Below the pieces are notes generated by a model, which saw nothing but the letters and a program-made list of their open reading frames with translations, was not told the DNA's origin and did not search any database. A DNA stretch of 64,000 bases from Bacteroidales bacterium (GTDB lineage Bacteria; Bacteroidota; Bacteroidia; Bacteroidales; UBA4181), in assembly GCA_031275285.1 (NCBI GenBank), contig JAISOY010000204.1, positions 23,657-87,656 of the forward strand, read 5' to 3'. The position numbers were made by a program, and so were the translations under genes. Shown in pieces: positions 27,105 through 35,474 of this stretch; position 1 is the stretch's first letter, and every line of letters begins with the position of its first letter.

Positions 27105-29936
27105 TCAATCCGTCCCTAAAACAATATCAGAACCAAAAATACGACCTGTTCCGGCTTTGCTTTTCCTAAGCCCTGAAACATAATAATTATTGGTGAGTTC
27201 TGTTGAAACACCCGTTTCGTGCAATTTTGCATATACGTTGTCCCCTGCCGCCTCGCCTGTCATTCGTTGCGCAAAAAATGTCGTATAAACATGCACTTTC
27301 CCGCCCCTGTTATCTATACCGGGAGCGCCGCTACGCGTATAGTTTCCCTGCTGGATACGCACGGTGCCATTATTGATGATGGCTCCAATAACAGGACTTC
27401 CCCAGAATGCACTGTTGTACAGTATCAATTGGGCGTCAGGATGAACTTTATCCGTTTTCACTTTATCGCCCATGAGAATATACGAGCGGACAGGCTGTGA
27501 TGTAATTTGTGTATTCACCAACTCAGAATTGATGGCAACTATTTTGGTATTCTTGTCAGCGTCTTCTACAAATAGAGAAAACGTACATCCGTCCGAACCG
27601 TGGCCTATCACCGTCATTTCACCCGGATTTTTGCCGGTTATCGCATCTTTTAGGAAATGAATACCATATATCGAACCGTAAACGAAATTGTTGAAAATCG
27701 TTTGGTTTTTAACATCTGCGAATTTGAGCGCGCTACAATTTGATTGTACAAAACGTGTCATGGATGCTCTGGGATATCCCTGGCCGCCTTGCGGTAGCCT
27801 TGAACCGTAATGCGGATTGAACTGCATGTTCCGGATAAATCCGCCTTCAGCGCCGCCGCCGACCCAAATTCCTGCTCTTACGAGTACGCCGGCAAAGTAA
27901 TCGACATAGTGACCGCCCGTATTGTATGAGGCAAGGTCTATTCCTTTATCACCCAATGCTACGGTCGTGTTCACCACATAAACGTTTTTACCTTGCCCCT
28001 GGATCAGAAACGGAGTTATTCTGGGATCACTGACACTGGCGCCGTCAGTTGTTAAATTGGTTTGCACAATGGTTATTCCCCTGATACCCGCACCTGCATC
28101 AAGCTGTATGAGCGAAGGCCCTTTTTCTCCCGCAGCGCCGCCGGTATAAGTTGTAAATATAGCTGTCCCGCCATTTTTTGTATGGTGCTGTACGTCCCAT
28201 GTCCCTCTCAATTCAACTCCCGAAGGGACTTTTACAGGACTGTTCACCAAATACCTTCCGGCAGGTAGATACAGCGTGCCGCCGCCGGCAGTCTTAACGG
28301 CGTTAAGTGCCGCCTGCAAATCAGCCGATATATCCTTTGCCGGGCTATCATTGTTAAAGCCTGTAACTCTCGGCAGGTCGGCTTTTATCACTTTGTTTGA
28401 CACCGGCCTCGGGTGTTTGCTAATATCTGTTTTTATATTTTTAGGAATCGGCTCAAATGCGTATTCATTGCCACTATTCATCTCGATTTTGGCGGACCTG
28501 CTATTATTTTTGACTTCCAATTTGCGGTTATAACCGGAGTTTACCGATTTGAGCGTTTTCATATCTATACCAAGGATCACATGATTGGCCGGTTGTTTAA
28601 AATCGCATTGCGTGAGCAATACGTTACCTTTGTTTATTCTAAGCGCGTATTCACGGTATTTGTCAAATGTACAACTTTCAAAGGACACCACTCCGTCACT
28701 GCCGTCGCTGACTACAGGCCCGGTGAAATCCACGCCGTTAAATTGTACGGAGGTTCTGAAATCGTTATAGAAATATACGGCGTTCCCCTCTTTATCTGTC
28801 CCGAATGTAGAATTGGATATCAGCAATCCATAGGGGTTAACGTCCTGAACATAAAGACCGTTTCCGCAGTTTTTTATATGAATTTCGTATAACTGCGCGT
28901 TCGGAGTATCAGCATAACCGGGTTCCCTGCCGATCCACATACCCGTCTTATAACCGGTAACATACAAATAAGACACATATTCCCAATCAGAGCGGTGCAT
29001 ATTGAATCCGGTGCCGTTCGCTCTCGTATATTCCGTAACCTTTGCAAGCGAAGGTGAACCCGGTAGTCCTGAGTTTGCCCAGTATTTCGGGTCTATTTTG
29101 ACATTCTCAATACGTCCGATGTCGGTACACACATGAACTTCGATTCCGGTATTGAGAGCGGTCATGTAGCTATTCAACACATAATGCAACTCGCTCGGCG
29201 CGGAATAGAAACCGTTGTAAGCGTTTACAAAGGTTACGTTTTCAACAGTCGCACAATCGCCGCTTGTTTGAAATAATGTCCACGGATATGGCTTAATGTC
29301 GTTGATATCCTGTTCTGGGTACCATACGGACAGGTTCGTCACGCCGGTTCCTTCCCTCATTTCTATGAACCTGTCGGCGATGCTGGTATAAGTAGTACGG
29401 AGTGCATTACCGGCCTGTGAGTCGTTCCACCAGCTTTCAACAGATGCGTTATAACCGGGTGCATTTTTCCCCACGCGCACCTCAAGAATGGTTCCGAGAA
29501 CTTTCCCATTGTTTAATTCAGGGTCTGCCCAGTCTCCGCGGAGCTGTACGCCCGGCGGGAGCCGCAGGACATATTGGTAATTAAACTCTTTCTGAGATTG
29601 TTCGCTTCCCTTGCGTACTCTAACATTTCTCGTACCGGTTTGTGCACTACGGAACTCATAATTACCTGCCGGAATATACACTACGCCGCCGCCATTGCTG
29701 TGTGCAGCATCAATAGCCGCCTGAAAAGCTACCCTGTTGTCAAAATCCGGCTGTGCTTTTGCACCGAAGTCGGTCACTACAAAGTCAGATATTACCCAAT
29801 CTTTTGTAGGATAAATGGTTTTTATACTTTGTTGGGGCGACTGTTGTGCATGAACGATGCCCGCGAAAAATACGGCAATAATGACCATCATTTTGCCTTT
29901 CGGTATGATCCCGTTTTTGAACCTGGTTCTTTTCAT
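27105..29936 (-). CDS. Exported double beta-helix protein (GH55/pectate-lyase-3 type)
   Basis: The 943-residue protein has a signal peptide (about residues 10-30, ending VHAQ) and two Pectate_lyase_3-like right-handed beta-helix units. The first starts near residue 50 (VTDFGAKAQPDFDNR, then GGGVVYIPAGNYEF). The second starts near residue 520 (then GGGTLYLPAGRYLVNS). This double-helix layout is that of GH55 exo-beta-1,3-glucanases and of uncharacterised PUL lyases. ATG 29936 is preferred; ATG 29960 would overlap the stop of the upstream gene and add eight residues. It is a paralogue of the T9SS beta-helix protein at 36.8 kb, but lacks its discoidin and sorting domains, so it is probably periplasmic. 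Enzymatic activity is not proven by visible residues. Confidence 0.85.
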   Translation of the reverse strand: MKRTRFKNGIIPKGKMMVIIAVFFAGIVHAQQSPQQSIKTIYPTKDWVISDFVVTDFGAKAQPDFDNRVAFQAAIDAAHSNGGGVVYIPAGNYEFRSAQTGTRNVRVRKGSEQSQKEFNYQYVLRLPPGVQLRGDWADPELNNGKVLGTILEVRVGKNAPGYNASVESWWNDSQAGNALRTTYTSIADRFIEMREGTGVTNLSVWYPEQDINDIKPYPWTLFQTSGDCATVENVTFVNAYNGFYSAPSELHYVLNSYMTALNTGIEVHVCTDIGRIENVKIDPKYWANSGLPGSPSLAKVTEYTRANGTGFNMHRSDWEYVSYLYVTGYKTGMWIGREPGYADTPNAQLYEIHIKNCGNGLYVQDVNPYGLLISNSTFGTDKEGNAVYFYNDFRTSVQFNGVDFTGPVVSDGSDGVVSFESCTFDKYREYALRINKGNVLLTQCDFKQPANHVILGIDMKTLKSVNSGYNRKLEVKNNSRSAKIEMNSGNEYAFEPIPKNIKTDISKHPRPVSNKVIKADLPRVTGFNNDSPAKDISADLQAALNAVKTAGGGTLYLPAGRYLVNSPVKVPSGVELRGTWDVQHHTKNGGTAIFTTYTGGAAGEKGPSLIQLDAGAGIRGITIVQTNLTTDGASVSDPRITPFLIQGQGKNVYVVNTTVALGDKGIDLASYNTGGHYVDYFAGVLVRAGIWVGGGAEGGFIRNMQFNPHYGSRLPQGGQGYPRASMTRFVQSNCSALKFADVKNQTIFNNFVYGSIYGIHFLKDAITGKNPGEMTVIGHGSDGCTFSLFVEDADKNTKIVAINSELVNTQITSQPVRSYILMGDKVKTDKVHPDAQLILYNSAFWGSPVIGAIINNGTVRIQQGNYTRSGAPGIDNRGGKVHVYTTFFAQRMTGEAAGDNVYAKLHETGVSTELTNNYYVSGLRKSKAGTGRIFGSDIVLGTD

Positions 29937-29946
29937 TACGCCTGTT

Positions 29947-30798
29947 TTATCTGGTTGCATCTGCTACTCCCCTGAAGTAACCTATTGATTCGGACAAACC
30001 GGCAAGAGGGTCTTTCATATCCTTTTCGAATTCAAGGCTACAGGCGCCGGTGTATTTCACTTTCCGCAACGTGCGGACAAATGCGGGTATATCAATGATG
30101 CCGCGGCCCATTTCACAGGTTCCGCCTTTTTTACTTGCGGCGGTAACATCCTTAATGTGGATATCGAATACCCTTTTATGATACAATTTTAAATCCTTGA
30201 CCGGATCGAATCCTGCACGGGCGTCATGGCCTATGTCCAAACAGATTCCGATACGCGGATCAAGGTCTTTTACATGCTCCATCACATCTTTTGCATGTGG
30301 ATATAATTCTATATCCGGTCCATGAATATGAATTGCATAATTGAAATCGTATTCTTTGACCTTTTTATCGATGTAAGGCAATATTTCATGTTTGGGAACT
30401 CCTACGATCACTTTTACTCCCACTCTTTTGGCATAGGCAAAACCCTTGTCCACATCTCCTTCGTTGTTCATATAAATGGGACCGACCCCATAGCCCGTCA
30501 CTCCTTTGCTTTTCAGTTTGACATGAAAATCTGCAATTTGCTCGTCAGTACTATTGAAAGGAAGATGAAAATCTTTAATACACAAATAATGTACATCCAT
30601 CCGTTTCATCATATCAAGCGCTTCGTCTATTTTGAAATGGACAAAACTAAATCCTGCAATGGATAATTTGAACGCATCTTCTTTCGAGGAGGAAGATTCC
30701 GCCGTTTTAGCCATATCCCCTGCAAACAAAGCCGGGGTTGTTCCGGCAGCCAGTAATCCTGCTCCCGCCTTTCTCAAAAAATCTCTTCGCGTATTCAT
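29947..30798 (-). CDS. Tat-exported xylose-isomerase-like TIM barrel
   Basis: The 283-residue protein starts at ATG 30798 with a twin-arginine signal (NTRRDFLRKAGAGLLAAG, cut near LFAG). An upstream in-frame ATG at 30858 lies inside a repeat and is rejected. The mature part is an AP-endonuclease-family-2/xylose-isomerase-like barrel. The IHIHGPDIELYPH segment, Asp-His in ICLDIGHDAR, His in FDIHIKDV and Glu in CSLEFEKD form the usual divalent-metal site. The Tat route implies that it folds with its metal in the cytoplasm and works in the periplasm. Homologues next to Gfo/Idh oxidoreductases have been linked to 3-keto-sugar chemistry (epimerase or lyase steps). The beta-helix gene begins 10 bases after its stop, so they are co-transcribed. 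Confidence 0.87.
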   Translation of the reverse strand: MNTRRDFLRKAGAGLLAAGTTPALFAGDMAKTAESSSSKEDAFKLSIAGFSFVHFKIDEALDMMKRMDVHYLCIKDFHLPFNSTDEQIADFHVKLKSKGVTGYGVGPIYMNNEGDVDKGFAYAKRVGVKVIVGVPKHEILPYIDKKVKEYDFNYAIHIHGPDIELYPHAKDVMEHVKDLDPRIGICLDIGHDARAGFDPVKDLKLYHKRVFDIHIKDVTAASKKGGTCEMGRGIIDIPAFVRTLRKVKYTGACSLEFEKDMKDPLAGLSESIGYFRGVADATR

Positions 30799-30802
30799 TT
30801 TA

Positions 30803-30896
30803 TTAAGTAATATAAAACAATTAATGTTACACTTTCTGAACGTAATTAACTTGATCAATGCGATTTAAGAAAATAATAAATAGCACTGGGTGCTTA
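30803..30896 (-). repeat. 95-bp repeat, copy B (inverted)
   Basis: Read on the minus strand it runs from AAGCACCCAGTGCT to TTTTATATTACTTA, and it matches copies A and C. It ends four bases before the ATG of the TIM-barrel gene, so here it forms the whole 5' leader of that gene. Confidence 0.8.
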
Positions 30897-30909
30897 TTAT
30901 TTACCCTGT

Positions 30910-32331
30910 TTACATTTTGTAATACTGTTCCCATCCCTTCCGTGGCGGAGGCCCTGCCAGCAGATCGTTGGCCAATTTGCTATTGGTGATTTTCTTTTTC
31001 TTCCTGTCGAATTCTAATTTTATATTCAACTTTTGCGCAAGAACACCTAAGGAAAATACCTGGCTCAAGGGGCCCGATATTTCGAAGGGTGACCGCGTTT
31101 TTTCCTCTCCCTTACAGGCTAACAGGAAGTTCTTGTAATGATTGGACGGGCTTTTGGGTACTTCCGGAAGTTTCGACTTCATTTCTTTGGCTACGTCTTC
31201 TGGAATGATCGAAAGGGTGCTTCCGTGCGATCCGCCTTTGAAGGTCAGTGTTTTGCTGTAGATGATCTTACCCGGATTGAGTTCGGCTTTCAGCGAACCG
31301 GTACTTGGCGGCGGAATGTTGGGATCCAGCCCGGACACGCCGTATCCTGCGGGGATGGGTGGTAAGTTCTTCACTCCGTCATACCATGTTATTTCGCAAG
31401 GCGGCATTTTTCCCCTTTTCGGAAATTTAAATAAAATAGTAGAAGCCATCGGAAAAAAGAAAGGATTATGGCCTTCAAGTTTTATGGGATTTATTTCGTA
31501 AGGTAATCCCAGATCGAGAAACTGATGTGCCGTATCCATGATATGTGCCCCCCAATCGCCCAAAGCTCCCAATCCGTAATCAAACCAGCAACGCCATTGT
31601 CCGTTGATATAATCGTGATTGTAATCATGATACTGTGCCATGCTGATCCATTTATCCCAATCGAGCGTTGAAGGAACCGGTTCCCCTTTCGGAAAGCCTT
31701 TCATATTAACATCCCATCCGTGCCAGCGGCGGCCCCCATTCATGTGGGCGGTAATGGCAGTTACATCTTTAATAATGCCCGCTTCCACCCATGCTTTAAA
31801 TTGAAAATAATTGGCATCCGAATGTCCCTGGTTGCCCATTTGTGTCGCTACTTTTTTATATTTTTTAGCGGCTTTGATCAGGAGTTCATTTTCATAGAAT
31901 GTACGGGCCAAAGGTTTTTCGGAATATATGTGTTTGCCGAGGTGCATGGCGGTAATGGCAATGGGGAAATGCGCATGATCCGGAACGCCGGCTGTAACAG
32001 CGTCGATCTCGTTCCCCATTTTATCGAACATTTCCCTGAAATCCTGAAAACGCCGCGCATTGGGAAATTCTTCTAATATTTTGACCGTATGGGGCGCTCC
32101 CATATCTACATCGCATAAGGCAACAATGTTACATAACCCTGTCCTGTACAGGTCCCGGATGATTTCGGCTCCTCTGTTTCCTATACCACAACAGGCAAGA
32201 TTCACACGCTCGTTAGGTGATGCCAGTTTTATCGTTGTTTCTTTCCCTAATGCTGGTATAAACGGTAGGACCGAAAGCACCGCCGCTTGCTTAAGGAATG
32301 TTCTCCGGGAGTTGTTTTCTTTTGCTGTCAT
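30910..32331 (-). CDS. Tat-exported Gfo/Idh/MocA oxidoreductase
   Basis: The 473-residue protein has a twin-arginine signal (NSRRTFLKQAAVLSVLPF) and a Rossmann domain with the GIGNRG dinucleotide loop (about 46-51) followed by ALCDVD. It carries the family hallmark YSEKPLA (about 135), then the C-terminal alpha/beta substrate domain with GGRRWHGWDV, WDKWISMAQ and DWGAHIMDT, and its last residues read PPRKGWEQYYKM. Family members bind NAD(P) tightly and oxidise or reduce sugar hydroxyls. With Tat export the cofactor is loaded in the cytoplasm and recycling must be internal, as in glucose-fructose oxidoreductase. In Bacteroides such exported enzymes take part in a 3-keto-glycoside breakdown route; that role here is inference from the neighbouring TIM barrel. 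Confidence 0.9.
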   Translation of the reverse strand: MTAKENNSRRTFLKQAAVLSVLPFIPALGKETTIKLASPNERVNLACCGIGNRGAEIIRDLYRTGLCNIVALCDVDMGAPHTVKILEEFPNARRFQDFREMFDKMGNEIDAVTAGVPDHAHFPIAITAMHLGKHIYSEKPLARTFYENELLIKAAKKYKKVATQMGNQGHSDANYFQFKAWVEAGIIKDVTAITAHMNGGRRWHGWDVNMKGFPKGEPVPSTLDWDKWISMAQYHDYNHDYINGQWRCWFDYGLGALGDWGAHIMDTAHQFLDLGLPYEINPIKLEGHNPFFFPMASTILFKFPKRGKMPPCEITWYDGVKNLPPIPAGYGVSGLDPNIPPPSTGSLKAELNPGKIIYSKTLTFKGGSHGSTLSIIPEDVAKEMKSKLPEVPKSPSNHYKNFLLACKGEEKTRSPFEISGPLSQVFSLGVLAQKLNIKLEFDRKKKKITNSKLANDLLAGPPPRKGWEQYYKM

Positions 32332-32350
32332 TTTTTGTTCTATTTTTATT

Positions 32351-32445
32351 TTTAAGCACTCAGTGCTATTTATTGTTTTCTTAAGTCACATTGATCAAGT
32401 GGATTACATTCAGAAAATATGACATTAATTGTTTTATATTACTTA
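32351..32445 (+). repeat. 95-bp repeat, copy C
   Basis: The copy begins with the hairpin AAGCACTCAGTGCT and ends in TTTTATATTACTTA. It lies 20 bases upstream of the start codon of the Gfo/Idh gene but in the opposite orientation to copy B, which argues for a mobile repeat rather than a promoter. Confidence 0.8.
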
Positions 32446-32472
32446 GTATTACTAAAATGATTAACCTCTTGT

Positions 32473-32522
32473 TATTTTTTCTTAGCACATGACCCAAAAA
32501 TCATTATATCGACTTACACCCT
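32473..32522. repeat. Conserved intergenic block, copy 2
   Basis: It matches the block at 24937-24990 (see there). It lies in the 265-base gap between GH3 and the Gfo/Idh gene, next to repeat copy C. Confidence 0.5.
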
Positions 32523-32596
32523 TGCAATTTTTGTCATGTATGATGCATTTTTTACTGACAATAAACACCTCATCACTATCAATGGATGTGTTGATA

Positions 32597-35455
32597 TTAA
32601 TTGCTTACTATCAGGCTTTTATATTTTGTGGTGAAAATAATATGCTTTGATTTTTCTCCCAATTCAAAACGAATCGTTTTTTCGGCGCCCGGATCAAGTT
32701 CAAAATGGTGCTGTTCCTCCGAACAGACGCCATCCTCATACATGTAAACCTTACCCGTATCGGTCATATTGCCTTTATTTTTTACAATAACGGATACGCT
32801 CTTCGTTTTATTGATCAGGTTTTCCTCCATTCCCGAACAGGTAATATCAAAATCGGCTGCAAAAACTGCGGTATAATTTATCGTCGCGCTAACGCCATCG
32901 GACGTTTTCAAAAAGCCGACGCTGTCTTTTATCCTGTCGCCGGCTTTGTACGAAGGACTTTTCCCGCCAACCATGATCTTAAATTCACCCGGTTCAACCA
33001 CACGGTCCATCTTGTCGTTCAATAACGAAAGCTGATACGGCAGCAGTTTAAACGTCACTTCTTTTGTTTCGCCGGGCGCCAGGGAAACTCTTTCAAAATC
33101 TTTCAGTTCCATAACGCGTGTTTTTACGCTGGCATACATGTCGGTAACATAAAGCTGTACCACTTCATCTCCTTCACGGTTCCCCGTATTAGAAACTTTA
33201 ACCCGGACAGCGACACTGCCGTCGGAATGTATATCGGTTTTGAGATCGGAATAATTGAAATGGGTATAGCTTAACCCGTAGCCGAACGGATAAAGCGGAT
33301 AAAATTCCATATCCGAATATTCGTACCTGCGGCCTGATGTTTTGAAATTGTAATAATGCGGCAATTGTCCTACATGGCGCGGAAAAGTCATGGGCAGGCG
33401 TCCGGCAGGATTATAGTCGCCGAAAAGGACGTCAGCCGTCGCAAATCCACCTTCCTGCCCGGGCAGCCAGTTTACCAGGATCGCTTGGCAATGTTCTGCT
33501 GCATAAGAAATATTGAAAGGGCGTCCGGCCTGTAGAATCAATATTACCGGTTTCCCGGTTGCACAGATAGTTTCCAGTAATTTTTGCTGGTTTCCCGGAA
33601 GTATCAGTGTCGCATAATCATGGTTTTCGCCTGAAGTCCGCACAATTCCCTTTTTTGTTTCGCTTGCACTGCAATCGCCTAAAACCATTACAACTATATC
33701 CGATTGAAGAGCAGCTTTCTTTGCTCCTTCAAGGTTGAGATTCTCTTCACCGGTAAATTCACAACCTTTTTCATAAATCACTTTCGTTTGAGGCGAAACG
33801 GCTCCTTTTATCCCGGTCAATACCGATTTTAACTGGCCTTCCTGAAGTTTTGGCGTATAGTCTCCCGGTTGGAGATCATCCGCACCCGGGCCTATTACTG
33901 CTATTGTTTTCAAAGATCTGGACAAAGGAAGAACCTGTTCTTTATTTTCCAGCAAAACAATGGATTCCCGGGCTACCCTGCGGGCTACTTCCCTGTGTTC
34001 GGGGGATTGCCAGCCCGGATATATTTTATTCCAATCCAATGATTTGGATGGGTTATGTTCAAAAAGGCCATTTCTGAACATGGTCCGTAATAATGTACGG
34101 CATGTGAAATCCAGGTGTTTCATATTGATCCTTCCGTCCCCGGCGGCGGCGATTACCTCTTTGTTATTGTATGTGTTTCCGCAGTTAGTGGCGATACCAG
34201 CCGCTAAGGCTTGATTGGCAGCTTCTATTAAATTTTCTGCCGTATAATGTTTGCGCGAAGTCAGGTTTCCGATAGCGCCGCAATCACTGACGATGAATCC
34301 GTCAAATCCCCATTCTTCACGTAAGATACCGTTTAACAATTCCGTGCTTTTTGCAACCGGTATGCCTAAATAATCGGAATAAGACATCATGAGCGATTGA
34401 CAATCATAATTTTTAATCACATGACGAAAAGGAACCAGATGAATTTCACGGATTTCCCGTTCCGACAAACCTATATCGTGTGAATCCCGTCCGCCTAAAG
34501 GCGCGCCGTGAATGGCAAAGTGTTTGGGAGTAGTCATTAATCCTTTGGATTGGTAACCTTTGATCCATGCGCCACCGATCAAAGAAACCAAGACCGGATC
34601 TTCCCCGAAAGTTTCTTCGCAACGTCCCCAACGAGCATCCTGTGCCACATCCAATACGGGTGACCATGCCTGTATAGCTCCCGCTGCAAGGGTTTCATCC
34701 CCTATAACTCGTGCTGTTTCTTCGGCCAGTTTCTTGTTCCATGAGGCGCCTAATGCAATGGCTTGCGGAAAAATAGTCGCTCCACTGCCGTATGAAAAAC
34801 CATGGATCGCTTCTACTTTTTTAATATCGGGTATACCTAAATGCGGTATTCCGGGAATACCCCATCCTTCGCGAACCAGTTCCATCTTATCATCCGGTGT
34901 CATAGCTGAAAGCAGTAATTCAACCCTTTCTTCTACAGGAAGATTAGCGTTCATCCAAGGCTTATCTTTTAACTCTGTCGAAACCGTTTTTTTCGTATCG
35001 GCATAAGCAAATGCTATTTCATTTACAACAAGCCGTTTTTTCAATGTATTTCCCTTGAAATCGACCCTCACGTGTGCTCCGTATTTCGGTGAAAATGTCA
35101 GGATGAATTTTTGATTTCCTTTGACATCATACTTTACAGCATCACCAAGATTCATCGGGTCATAGGTGATATAAATGTTGAGCAATTTTTGCAGGTCGTC
35201 TTTGGAAATACCGGAGGCGTCCAATTGTATTTCCTTTATGTCGCCGGGTGTCTGTAGTGTGAACATAAGGAACTGATCGGTTTTCAGATCATCCGGATTA
35301 AGTTCCCAGCCTGTACGGGAATCATTGTCCAATAACTGTGTGCCTTTTTCAACATTGACGGATGCTGAGACTGATGTTACGCCTTTTTTCTGTGAAAAAA
35401 CGACAGAACATACAGTTACCAAGCAAACAACCGTGATGAGTATTTTCTTATTCAT
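32597..35455 (-). CDS. GH3 beta-glycosidase with N-terminal discoidin-like domain
   Basis: The 952-residue protein has a Sec signal (1-21, ending VFSQ). An F5/8C-like domain (about 25-150, DNDSRTGWELNPDD) is followed by a GH3 barrel (about 165-470) with TPKHFAIHG and nucleophile Asp in IVSDCGA. A GH3 C-terminal sandwich (about 490-710) includes GQEGGFATADVLFG. An FN3-like domain (about 740-830) and an additional Ig-like domain (about 850-950) complete it. Both extra end domains are beta-rich and probably bind sugar or stabilise. It differs from the PA14-type GH3 at 16-18.5 kb in every accessory domain, so the two are not recent duplicates. It follows the esterase gene by 19 bases. Confidence 0.9.
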   Translation of the reverse strand: MNKKILITVVCLVTVCSVVFSQKKGVTSVSASVNVEKGTQLLDNDSRTGWELNPDDLKTDQFLMFTLQTPGDIKEIQLDASGISKDDLQKLLNIYITYDPMNLGDAVKYDVKGNQKFILTFSPKYGAHVRVDFKGNTLKKRLVVNEIAFAYADTKKTVSTELKDKPWMNANLPVEERVELLLSAMTPDDKMELVREGWGIPGIPHLGIPDIKKVEAIHGFSYGSGATIFPQAIALGASWNKKLAEETARVIGDETLAAGAIQAWSPVLDVAQDARWGRCEETFGEDPVLVSLIGGAWIKGYQSKGLMTTPKHFAIHGAPLGGRDSHDIGLSEREIREIHLVPFRHVIKNYDCQSLMMSYSDYLGIPVAKSTELLNGILREEWGFDGFIVSDCGAIGNLTSRKHYTAENLIEAANQALAAGIATNCGNTYNNKEVIAAAGDGRINMKHLDFTCRTLLRTMFRNGLFEHNPSKSLDWNKIYPGWQSPEHREVARRVARESIVLLENKEQVLPLSRSLKTIAVIGPGADDLQPGDYTPKLQEGQLKSVLTGIKGAVSPQTKVIYEKGCEFTGEENLNLEGAKKAALQSDIVVMVLGDCSASETKKGIVRTSGENHDYATLILPGNQQKLLETICATGKPVILILQAGRPFNISYAAEHCQAILVNWLPGQEGGFATADVLFGDYNPAGRLPMTFPRHVGQLPHYYNFKTSGRRYEYSDMEFYPLYPFGYGLSYTHFNYSDLKTDIHSDGSVAVRVKVSNTGNREGDEVVQLYVTDMYASVKTRVMELKDFERVSLAPGETKEVTFKLLPYQLSLLNDKMDRVVEPGEFKIMVGGKSPSYKAGDRIKDSVGFLKTSDGVSATINYTAVFAADFDITCSGMEENLINKTKSVSVIVKNKGNMTDTGKVYMYEDGVCSEEQHHFELDPGAEKTIRFELGEKSKHIIFTTKYKSLIVSN

Positions 35456-35474
35456 GAGTGTTATTATTCTATTA

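Noticed and set aside
30799..30858. Longer start of the TIM-barrel gene
   Set aside because: These 20 codons are the translated end of repeat copy B and would hide the Tat signal.
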